A stretch of DNA of 5,236 nucleotides from an uncultured Lachnospiraceae bacterium (GTDB lineage Bacteria > Bacillota > Clostridia > Lachnospirales > Lachnospiraceae): the NCBI GenBank assembly GCA_947175775.1, contig CAMWNY010000218.1, forward strand, positions 1-5,236, written 5' to 3'. The position numbers and the translations under genes are program-made. The notes beneath the pieces were generated by a model. It ran no database searches. It was not told the DNA's origin and worked only from the letters and a program-made list of their open reading frames with translations. Of this stretch, positions 1 through 5,236 are shown one piece after another (positions within the stretch are counted from its first letter, which is position 1; every line of letters starts with the position of its first letter).

Positions 1-611
1 CTGCTGCACGCTCCGCAGCCGATACAGCCGCTTTGATCGACGCTCGGCTTTCCGTCACAGGGCTGCTCCATCTTGCCGGCCCTGGAACCGCAGCCCATGC
101 CGATATTTTTCAGCGTGCCGCCAAAGCCCGCCATCTCGTGTCCCTTAAAATGTGTCAGTGAAATGAAAATATCCGCATCCATAATCGCCTGACCGATTTT
201 CGCCTCTTTCACGTACTCACCGTTAATCGGCACAAGCGCCTCGTCCGTTCCCTTCAAACCGTCGCCAATAATTACATGGCACCCTGTCTGATATGGTGAA
301 AATCCATTAATATACGCTGTTTCCAAATGGTCAAGCGCATTTTTCCTGCTGCCGACATATAACGTATTACAGTCAGTCAGGAACGGCTTACCGCCCAATT
401 CCTTGACGTAATCCGCCACAACCCGCGCATAGTTCGGACGCAGAAACGCAAGATTTCCGTACTCGCCAAAATGGATTTTAATCGCCGCATACTTCTCCTG
501 AAAATCTATCGTTTCAAATCCCGCCGTTTTCATCAATCTGTGCAGTTTCTGCAAGAGGTTCTCGCTGCCTGTTGCCTTAAATGTTGTAAAATATACCTTT
601 GAACTATTCAT
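1..611 (-). CDS. DUF362 / 4Fe-4S ferredoxin-type protein, 3' end cut by window edge
   Basis: The open frame gives 203 residues without a stop and continues past the left edge. It begins MNSSKVYFTT and has the DUF362-type core: KIHFGE near 45-50, LTD-CNT near 79-83, ISLTHFKGHEMAGFGGTLKNIGMG near 150-173. The visible end is CIGCGACS, with Cys196, Cys199 and Cys202 as the first three ligands of a [4Fe-4S] ferredoxin motif, so an iron-sulfur domain follows outside the window. The family is widespread in anaerobes and has no settled function; a cytoplasmic redox role is only inference. Two in-frame ATGs lie two codons apart. AGGAGG is 7 bases before the second but only 1 base before the first, so the second is chosen. 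It lies beyond the hairpin that closes the transketolase genes and probably has its own promoter: TATATT/TATTAT -10-like sequence occurs on this strand at 660-667, without a clear -35. Nothing ties it to pentose metabolism. Confidence 0.85.
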   Translation of the reverse strand, partial: MNSSKVYFTTFKATGSENLLQKLHRLMKTAGFETIDFQEKYAAIKIHFGEYGNLAFLRPNYARVVADYVKELGGKPFLTDCNTLYVGSRKNALDHLETAYINGFSPYQTGCHVIIGDGLKGTDEALVPINGEYVKEAKIGQAIMDADIFISLTHFKGHEMAGFGGTLKNIGMGCGSRAGKMEQPCDGKPSVDQSGCIGCGACS

Positions 612-695
612 TCCCATTCCTCCTGATTTTCACTCTTTTTTACACAACTAATATTTCTCATAATATAAGCCAGTCTCAATTTCCCATGTAATAAA

Positions 696-726
696 GCAGA
701 GTCCGCCACAGCATAGCGGACTCTGC
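696..726 (-). terminator. Hairpin closing the transketolase genes
   Basis: A perfect 11-bp inverted repeat, GCAGAGTCCGC / GCGGACTCTGC, flanks a 9-base loop. It starts about 20 bases after the stop codon of the C-terminal transketolase gene. On the minus strand the stem is followed by TTTATTAC, a broken U-tract, so the stem is strong but the tail is weaker than ideal. I infer an intrinsic terminator separating the pentose genes from the DUF362 gene. An mRNA-stabilising 3' hairpin with some read-through is the alternative. Confidence 0.75.
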
Positions 727-746
727 CAGTCAACGTCATTTCAGAC

Positions 747-1691
747 CTATTTATTCAAAAATTCCTTTACCTGCTCGTATACGCCCTTTGCGTCCAGCTT
801 ATACTTCTCAATCAAAGCCGCCGCAGAACCGGACTCCCCAAACATATCCTGCATACCAATCTTGTAAACAGGCGCAGGATACGACTTGCAAAGCGCATCG
901 CAAACCGCGCTGCCAAGTCCGCCAATAACGGAATGCTCCTCCGCCGTCACGCATTTTCCCGTCTTTTTCACGGAATTGACAATAACCTCCTCGTCGAGCG
1001 GCTTAATTGTACAGATATTGACAACCTCCGCACTCACTCCGTCTTTCTCCAGCATCTTAGCTGCTCCGAGCGCTGAATCCACGCAGATACCTGTCGCCAC
1101 AATCGTTACATCCGTACCTTCTCTGACAACCGTGCCCTTACCAATCTCAAACTTGTAGTCCGGTCTGCCATTAATCACGGGAACTGCCGCACGTCCGAAA
1201 CGGATATACACAGGTCCTTCATATTCCACAGCCGCACGGACTGCTGCCTTCGCCTCGACATCATCCGCCGGACACATTACAACCATACCCGGAATTGTCC
1301 GCATCAGCGCAATATCCTCGTTACACTGATGTGAAGCACCGTCCTCACCTACCGTAATTCCTGCATGTGTCGCACCGATTTTTACGTTTAAATGCGGATA
1401 ACCGATGGAATTGCGCACCTGCTCAAATGCACGTCCTGCCGCAAACATTGCAAACGAACTCATAAACGGAATTTTTCCTGCAAGTGACAGACCTGCTGCC
1501 ACGCCTGCCATATTTGACTCTGCAATACCGCAGTCAATGTGTCTTTCCGGAAATGCCTTTCTAAAAACACCCGTCTTTGTAGCTGCCGCAAGGTCAGCGT
1601 CAAGAACGACCAAATTCGGATTTTCCTTACCGATTTCAACAAGAGCATTCCCGTAGCTCTCCCTTGTTGCTACTTTTTTTATATCTGCCAT
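747..1691 (-). CDS. Transketolase, C-terminal subunit
   Basis: This 314-residue protein is the pyrimidine-binding plus C-terminal half of transketolase, which transfers two-carbon ketol units between pentose and other sugar phosphates using thiamine diphosphate (cytoplasmic, non-oxidative pentose phosphate pathway). The Pyr domain covers about residues 5-170. GIAESN (55-60) carries Glu58, which aligns with the conserved glutamate that activates the thiamine ring. GEDGASHQ (115-122) and PADDVEA (141-147) are also typical. The C-terminal domain covers about 190-314, with EEHSVIGGLG at 251-260. The length fits the stand-alone C-subunit of split transketolases found in Clostridia and Archaea; DXS and pyruvate dehydrogenase E1-beta share the fold but not the partner gene. 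It follows the N-subunit gene by 20 bases and is surely cotranscribed. The ATG start gives MADIKK; AGGAG lies a rather long 12 bases upstream, with a weaker purine run GAGAAGAA directly before the ATG. It ends in TAG. Confidence 0.95.
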   Translation of the reverse strand: MADIKKVATRESYGNALVEIGKENPNLVVLDADLAAATKTGVFRKAFPERHIDCGIAESNMAGVAAGLSLAGKIPFMSSFAMFAAGRAFEQVRNSIGYPHLNVKIGATHAGITVGEDGASHQCNEDIALMRTIPGMVVMCPADDVEAKAAVRAAVEYEGPVYIRFGRAAVPVINGRPDYKFEIGKGTVVREGTDVTIVATGICVDSALGAAKMLEKDGVSAEVVNICTIKPLDEEVIVNSVKKTGKCVTAEEHSVIGGLGSAVCDALCKSYPAPVYKIGMQDMFGESGSAAALIEKYKLDAKGVYEQVKEFLNK

Positions 1692-1711
1692 TTCTTCTCT
1701 ATGCTCCTTTC

Positions 1712-2545
1712 TTAACCCAATTGCTGCGCGATTTTCTCTAAATCCGCCATAGCAACAGCATACTCCTCGTCGTTCGGAGCCTTACCGTGCCAGTCAACAT
1801 TTCCTTCCATAAAGGATACGCCCTTACCCTTTAATGAATGTGCAATAATCGCCGTCGGCATTCCCTTCGTCTCCCTTGCCTCCTTAAAAGCGGCACGAAT
1901 TTTATCAAAATCATGCGCGTCATCAAGATTAATCACATGGAAATTAAACGCCTCAAATTTCTTGTCAATCGGATAAGGTGAGCATACATCCTCAATCTTG
2001 CCGTCAATCTGCAAACCATTGTTATCTACAATCACACAGAGGTTGTCAAGCTTTCTATGCCCCGCAAACATTGAAGCCTCCCAAACCTGTCCTTCCTCAA
2101 TCTCGCCGTCGCCAAGCAGCGTGTATACACGATAATCCGCATTCGACATCTTTGCGCCAAGCGCCATACCGCACGCAACGGAAATGCCCTGTCCAAGCGA
2201 TCCTGACGACATGTCAACACCCGGCACATGCTGCATACAGGGATGTCCCTGTAAATAAGAGCCAAGCTTTCTTAACGTCACCAAATCTTCAACCGGGAAA
2301 AATCCGCGGTTTGCAAGCGCCGAATACAACCCCGGAGCCGTGTGTCCCTTTGAGAGAACAAAACGGTCTCTGTCTGCTTTCTTCGGGTCCTTCGGGTCAA
2401 TGTTCATTTCCTCGAAATATAGATATGTAAAAATATCCGCTGCCGATAAGGAACCGCCCGGATGTCCCGCCTTTGCCGCATGAACACCTGTGACGATGCC
2501 TTTACGAACTTCATTTGCTGCTCTTTGAAGTTCCAAATTTGTCAT
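1712..2545 (-). CDS. Transketolase, N-terminal (thiamine diphosphate-binding) subunit
   Basis: This 277-residue protein is the PP-domain half of transketolase and should pair with the C-subunit encoded just downstream to form the active enzyme. Visible motifs in order: GHPGGSLS (27-34), FVLSKGHTAPGLY (62-74), GSLGQGISVACGMA (115-128), and the thiamine diphosphate/metal motif starting GDGEIEEGQVWEA (145-157) and ending at VDNNGLQ (173-179), where Asp146 and Asn175 are the expected metal ligands. KGKGVSFMEG (239-248) and WHGKAPN (252-258) complete the family pattern. Nothing is missing for an N-subunit. The start is well set: GGAGG lies 9 bases before the ATG. A 123-base gap separates it from araD upstream and contains an inverted repeat, so expression may be both by read-through from the arabinose genes and from a local signal. 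It ends in TAA. Confidence 0.95.
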   Translation of the reverse strand: MTNLELQRAANEVRKGIVTGVHAAKAGHPGGSLSAADIFTYLYFEEMNIDPKDPKKADRDRFVLSKGHTAPGLYSALANRGFFPVEDLVTLRKLGSYLQGHPCMQHVPGVDMSSGSLGQGISVACGMALGAKMSNADYRVYTLLGDGEIEEGQVWEASMFAGHRKLDNLCVIVDNNGLQIDGKIEDVCSPYPIDKKFEAFNFHVINLDDAHDFDKIRAAFKEARETKGMPTAIIAHSLKGKGVSFMEGNVDWHGKAPNDEEYAVAMADLEKIAQQLG

Positions 2546-2583
2546 GTTAAACTACCTCCATTCTTTATTAAAGCCTGCGAATC

Positions 2584-2597
2584 TGTGCCCTCGCACA
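2584..2597. repeat. Short perfect hairpin TGTGC-CCTC-GCACA
   Basis: A 5-bp perfect inverted repeat with a 4-base loop lies in the leader of the N-terminal transketolase gene, about 25 bases upstream of its ribosome site. No T-run follows it on either strand, so it is not a terminator. It could be a small mRNA leader hairpin or chance. Confidence 0.3.
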
Positions 2598-2605
2598 TAT
2601 TTGCT

Positions 2606-2629
2606 CTGTGAACAATTTATTTTTCACAG
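2606..2629. promoter_or_regulatory. Inverted repeat CTGTGAA-N10-TTCACAG upstream of transketolase genes
   Basis: A perfect 7-bp dyad with an AT-rich 10-base spacer sits in the araD-transketolase gap, 61 to 84 bases before the transketolase start. It lacks a following T-tract on either strand. On the minus strand it contains TGTGAAAAATA, a string that also occurs upstream of the kinase gene (5124-5134). It could be a regulator-binding site or an mRNA hairpin. The half sites resemble TTGTGAA/TTCACAA but the 10-base spacing fits neither CRP (6) nor Rex (4), so I do not name a regulator. Confidence 0.4.
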
Positions 2630-2668
2630 TACCTCACATTAATATATTGGAAAATTGTCAAAAAAACA

Positions 2669-3367
2669 TCAATCTTCCACCTTATTTCCATAGTACGCAT
2701 TGGCGCCATGCTTTCTGTAATAATGCTTATCCTGTATCCGCTGCGGAGCAGGTTCCACGTCCGCATTCAGCTGCTCCGTAAAAAGCGCCATTTTTGCGAC
2801 TTCCTCAAGCACAACGGCATTATGTACCGCCTCCTTCGCGTCCTTGCCCCACGCGAACGGTCCGTGATTTTTGCAAAGCACTGCAGGAACTGCCATAACA
2901 TCCTTATCCTTAAATGTTTCGATAATCAGCGTTCCCGTATTCTTCTCGTAGCCGCCGTCAATTTCCTCCTGCGTCAGCACACGCGCGCACGGAATTTCCC
3001 CGTACATATAGTCCGCGTGTGTCGTACCATAGCAAGGAATAGACCTCCCCGACTGTGCCCAGCTTGTGGCGTATGTACTGTGCGTGTGCACAACGCCGCC
3101 AATTTCGGGAAACGCCTTGTAAAGCTCCAAATGTGTCGGTGTATCGGACGACGGATTATATTTTCCCTCAACTCTGTTGCCCTCTAAATCCATAACAACC
3201 ATGTCCTCGGGTTTGAGCAAATCATAGTCAACACCGCTCGGTTTGATGACAAACAACCCGCTCTCACGGTCAATCGCACTCACGTTTCCCCACGTAAACG
3301 TCACAAGACCGTACTTCGGCAAATCCATATTCGCCTCATACACCTTTTTCTTTAATTCTTCCAGCAT
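2669..3367 (-). CDS. araD: L-ribulose-5-phosphate 4-epimerase
   Basis: This 232-residue class II aldolase/adducin-fold enzyme interconverts L-ribulose 5-phosphate and D-xylulose 5-phosphate, the last step of L-arabinose catabolism before the pentose phosphate pathway. Length matches AraD (about 230). Zinc ligands are His94 and His96 in VVHTHSTYA and His168 in KNHGPF. SSDTPTH gives Asp75, also expected near the metal. Asp119 in THADY and Tyr226 in the C-terminal AYYG match the catalytic Asp/Tyr pair known from the E. coli enzyme. TWGNVSA (25-31) and KPSGVDY (42-48) are the phosphate-binding loops. UlaF/SgbE-type epimerases are close relatives, but the adjacent kinase and transketolase favour the arabinose role. 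The start is preceded at 9 bases by AAAGGGG, weaker than the AGGAGG sites of its neighbours. It ends in TGA and follows the kinase by 112 bases. No defect is seen. Confidence 0.95.
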   Translation of the reverse strand: MLEELKKKVYEANMDLPKYGLVTFTWGNVSAIDRESGLFVIKPSGVDYDLLKPEDMVVMDLEGNRVEGKYNPSSDTPTHLELYKAFPEIGGVVHTHSTYATSWAQSGRSIPCYGTTHADYMYGEIPCARVLTQEEIDGGYEKNTGTLIIETFKDKDVMAVPAVLCKNHGPFAWGKDAKEAVHNAVVLEEVAKMALFTEQLNADVEPAPQRIQDKHYYRKHGANAYYGNKVED

Positions 3368-3411
3368 ATGTCTGAACCCCTTTCCCTAATTTCAATACCT
3401 TTCATTACCTG

Positions 3412-3433
3412 AAAAAACGCCGCCCTTTGCGTT
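3412..3433 (-). terminator. Weak terminator-like hairpin between kinase and araD
   Basis: On the minus strand AACGC, an 8-base loop and GCGTT are followed by a run of Ts: six consecutive Ts lie at 3417-3412, the first two closing the stem. An A-rich run opposite the Ts could extend the pairing with one mismatch. The stem is only 5 GC-containing pairs, so termination would be partial at best. As an intra-operon signal it could lower araD and transketolase expression relative to the kinase. Confidence 0.4.
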
Positions 3434-3449
3434 CTTTTACACATAACTT

Positions 3450-3490
3450 AGAACTACTTAGCCAGCGTCTTGTGCTTACTTAGCAGTTCT
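3450..3490 (-). repeat. Imperfect stem-loop spanning the kinase stop codon
   Basis: AGAACTACTTAG and CTTAGCAGTTCT are inverted copies (10 of 12 positions complementary) around a 17-base loop. One arm contains the kinase TAA stop and its last codons. The string ACTTAG also occurs three times here (3446, 3456, 3478). It could be a 3'-end RNA structure that protects the kinase mRNA or a processing site. No T-tract follows directly; the weak terminator-like hairpin lies just beyond it. Confidence 0.4.
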
Positions 3491-5099
3491 TTATGTGTTC
3501 ACATGCTGCGCGCTCAATCGCAAGCCCTTTCTTATACCGCTCGATAAACGTCTCAAAACCTGCCACGTCCTTCGCATCCGGCTCCATGCGCACAGACTCT
3601 TCGCCCGCAAATACCTTATTGTTCAGGTAATCGCTCAGCGACTCGTCCGCTCCCTTCGTTGCCATATAATTCGCAAGCACCGCAATGCCCCATGCACCGC
3701 CCTCGCCCGCTGTTTTCATCACGGAAACAGGCACGTTTACAGCTGCCGCAACAACCTTTTGACCCACGCCTTCTGTCTTAAACAGTCCGCCGTGTCCCAA
3801 AAGCTCATCCAGCGTCACATGCTCCTGCTTGAACAAAATATCCATACCAATCTTAATCGCGCCAAGCGCCGTAAACAAGTTCACGCGCATAAAATTCGCA
3901 AGGCTGAATTTCGCGTCCGGTGTCCGCACAAAGAGCGGTCTGCCCTCTGCAAAGCCCGTCACATGCTCACCCGAAAAGTAACCGTATGCCAACAGTCCGC
4001 CGCAGTCCGCGTCGCCCTCAAGTGCCTTCCTGTAAAGCGTTCCGTACAACTCGTTCATATCGGTTTTCTGTCCCATTGCCTCTTGGAACTCTTTGAATAA
4101 ATTTACCCACGCATTCAAATCCGAAGTACAGTTATTGCAGTGCACCATTGCAACCAAGCTGCCGTCCGGCGTCGTTACAAGGTCAAGCTCATCATACGAC
4201 TTCGACAAATCCTTCTCCAAAACCGCCATCGCAAACACGGAAGTTCCCGCGGAAATATTACCCGTTCTCTGCGCCACACTGTTCGTCGCAACCATACCCG
4301 TACCCGCGTCGCCCTCCGGCGGACACATCGGAACGCCTGCCTGCAGCGTACCCGTCACGTCAAGCAGCTTTGCGCCCTCCGCCGTAAGCGTTCCCGCTTT
4401 ATCGCCTGAAATCAGCACCTTCGGAAGAATGTCCGCAAGCTTCCAACTGAAATTTTTATCTGCCACAAGCGCGTCAAACTGCGCAATCATTTTCTGATTA
4501 AAGTCTTTTGTGTCAATGTCAATCGGGAACATACCTGAAGCATCCCCAACCCCGAGCACCTTTTCGCCGCTGAGCTTCCAGTGAATATAGCCCGCAAGCG
4601 TCGTAAAGAACGCAACGTTTCCTACATGCGCCTCACCGTTTAAAATTGCCTGATAAAGATGTGCGATGCTCCATCTTTGGGGAATGTGGTAATTGAATAA
4701 TTCCGTGAGCTTTTCACTCGCATCCTGTGTAATCGTGTTTCTCCATGTCCGAAACGGCACCAGCAATTCGTCGTTTTTGTCAAACGCCATATAACCGTGC
4801 ATCATGGCGCTAAATCCAATGGAGCCAATCGTCTTGATTGGAATGCCGTACTTGTCTTTCACCTGTCCTGCCAAATCCTGATAACAGTCCTGAAGTCCCT
4901 ACCAAATCGCGTCAAGGCTATACGTCCAAATGTTGTTTTCCAACTGATTTTCCCAATCATGGTTTCCAACCGCAAGTACCTCTTGATTTTCGTCAATCAG
5001 CACCGCCTTGATGCGGGTCGAACCAAACTCAATGCCGAGCGCAGTTTTACCACTCTCAATCGCGCTCTTTGCAACCGCATTGTTCTCGTCAAGTCCCAT
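3480..5099 (-). pseudogene. FGGY-family carbohydrate kinase, probable L-ribulokinase, interrupted by an in-frame amber codon
   Basis: The frame from the ATG to the TAA is 539 codons, right for this kinase type, but codon 67 (4901-4899) is TAG. Before it is MGLDENNAVA to LDAIW with the phosphate-1 motif GIEFGSTRIKAVLID at 22-36; after it GLQDCYQD leads on in the same frame. Later motifs are intact: GYM-FRTWRN (102-121), PEGDAGTG (261-268) with the probable catalytic base Asp264, the second nucleotide-binding motif GNISAGTSVFAM (280-291), GHGGLFKTEG (435-444) and GGAWGIAVLANY (467-478). Family role: ATP-dependent phosphorylation of a ketopentose. Adjacent araD favours L-ribulose and the araK-like kinases of Clostridia; D-xylulose is the alternative. 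AGGAGG is 10 bases before the ATG. A reading from TTG at 4874 would lack the phosphate-1 loop and has no well-placed ribosome site, so I do not treat it as a separate gene. No other stop or frameshift is seen. Confidence 0.85.
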
Positions 5100-5109
5100 A
5101 AAACTTTAA

Positions 5110-5115
5110 CCTCCT
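5110..5115 (-). promoter_or_regulatory. Ribosome binding site of the kinase gene
   Basis: A full AGGAGG lies 10 bases before the ATG at 5099. It fixes the native start of the kinase upstream of the amber codon and shows that the 66-codon stretch before the stop is the true 5' part of the gene, not a chance open frame. Confidence 0.85.
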
Positions 5116-5117
5116 GT

Positions 5118-5135
5118 TTGTTATATTTTTCACAA
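5118..5135. promoter_or_regulatory. Rex-like dyad overlapping the kinase promoter
   Basis: On the minus strand this reads TTGTGAA-AAAT-ATAACAA. The first half is the exact TTGTGAA half site of the redox repressor Rex and the 4-base spacing fits; the other half matches at 5 of 7. It would cover the candidate -10 element, as a repressor site would. The site is AT-rich, so chance is possible, and Rex control of pentose genes is only inference. Confidence 0.3.
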
Positions 5136-5147
5136 ATATTTTGTCAA
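5120..5147 (-). promoter_or_regulatory. Candidate sigma-A promoter TTGACA-N16-TATAAC for the kinase
   Basis: A perfect -35 (5147-5142) and a 5/6 -10 (5125-5120) are separated by 16 bases. The caveat is position: transcription would begin at about 5113, inside the AGGAGG site, leaving a leader of only some 15 bases. Either the message is almost leaderless or another promoter is used. The 19-bp imperfect palindrome TTGACAAAATATTTGTGAA (5129-5147), centred on ACAAA-ATA-TTTGT, covers the -35 and most of the spacer and could be an operator. Confidence 0.45.
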
Positions 5148-5178
5148 TATGCATAAATATCTGTCACGCTCTGCCCCT

Positions 5179-5184
5179 ATTATA
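5179..5184 (-). promoter_or_regulatory. Candidate -10 element TATAAT further upstream of the kinase
   Basis: A perfect TATAAT would start transcription near 5172 and give a normal leader of about 70 bases with the whole ribosome site. No good -35 is found at 16-18 bases (the best reads like AAACTT), so an activator would be needed if this is the real promoter. In that case the dyads at 5118-5147 would lie in the leader. Confidence 0.35.
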
Positions 5185-5236
5185 ATTACTTCGCAATTAT
5201 GGAAGTTTATGCCCATTCGGGCGTGTATAATGTCTA

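Noticed and set aside
2606..2629. CRP/FNR-type operator in the araD-transketolase gap
   Set aside because: The TGTGA/TCACA half sites are 12 bases apart instead of 6.
2633..2661. Promoter for transketolase from the TTGACA at 2661-2656
   Set aside because: At 17 bases the -10 would be TGTGAG (3 of 6), and the better TATATT lies only 9 bases away. The -35 match alone is not enough.
2708..3187. Plus-strand open frame of 159 codons
   Set aside because: It lies wholly antisense to araD, whose zinc ligands and catalytic residues are all present on the other strand. The smaller plus-strand frames over the transketolase genes are rejected for the same reason.
3495..4100. Long plus-strand open frame (201 codons)
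   Set aside because: It is antisense to the kinase gene, its translation is rich in Arg, His and Cys without recognisable domain pattern, and the minus-strand frame carries clear FGGY motifs.
3480..4874. Kinase read as an intact 464-residue gene from TTG
   Set aside because: This hides the in-frame TAG. The preceding 66 codons have the family's first ATP-binding motif, a native ATG and AGGAGG, and no well-placed ribosome site precedes the TTG.
4899..4901. TAG as a reassigned sense codon (pyrrolysine or amber recoding)
   Set aside because: The C-terminal transketolase gene ends normally at TAG, the site is not in a methylamine methyltransferase, and no recoding structure is evident. It is not excluded but is the least likely explanation.
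4797..5156. Plus-strand open frame of 119 codons over the kinase 5' end and its promoter region
   Set aside because: It has no recognisable domain and is opposite the conserved N-terminal kinase motif and the kinase ribosome site.
5211..5222. GCCC-ATTC-GGGC hairpin at the right end
   Set aside because: A 4-bp stem with no T-tract on the minus strand is too small to support a terminator or riboswitch call.

Overview
All genes in this window lie on the minus strand. The protein types, the roughly balanced base composition, the strong AGGAGG ribosome sites and the two-gene transketolase suggest a low-to-mid GC anaerobic Firmicute, most likely a Clostridia/Lachnospiraceae gut or rumen organism. 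That assignment comes from recalled family resemblance, not from a search.

In transcription order (right to left) the layout is as follows. (1) A 137-base upstream region carries candidate promoter and operator elements. (2) Next is an FGGY-family sugar kinase, most likely an L-ribulokinase, whose reading frame is cut by one in-frame amber codon after residue 66. (3) A 112-base gap holds an imperfect stem-loop over the kinase stop codon and a weak terminator-like hairpin. (4) Then comes an intact araD (L-ribulose-5-phosphate 4-epimerase). (5) A 123-base gap contains a perfect 7-bp inverted repeat. (6) The N-terminal and C-terminal transketolase subunit genes follow, 20 bases apart. (7) A strong hairpin closes the cluster. 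(8) Last is the 5' two thirds or so of a DUF362/ferredoxin-type protein that runs off the left edge and has its own ribosome site; it looks like a separate unit.

Together the first four genes form a pentose (probably L-arabinose) catabolic cluster. The kinase makes L-ribulose 5-phosphate, AraD converts it to D-xylulose 5-phosphate, and transketolase feeds that into the non-oxidative pentose phosphate pathway. The L-arabinose isomerase, transporter and regulator are not in the window.

The main anomaly is the amber codon in the kinase. Everything before and after it reads as one conserved protein of 539 codons, so this is a fresh nonsense mutation, a base-call error, or less likely a readthrough site. 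I see no mobile element, CRISPR array, tRNA/rRNA gene or unknown multi-gene system here.
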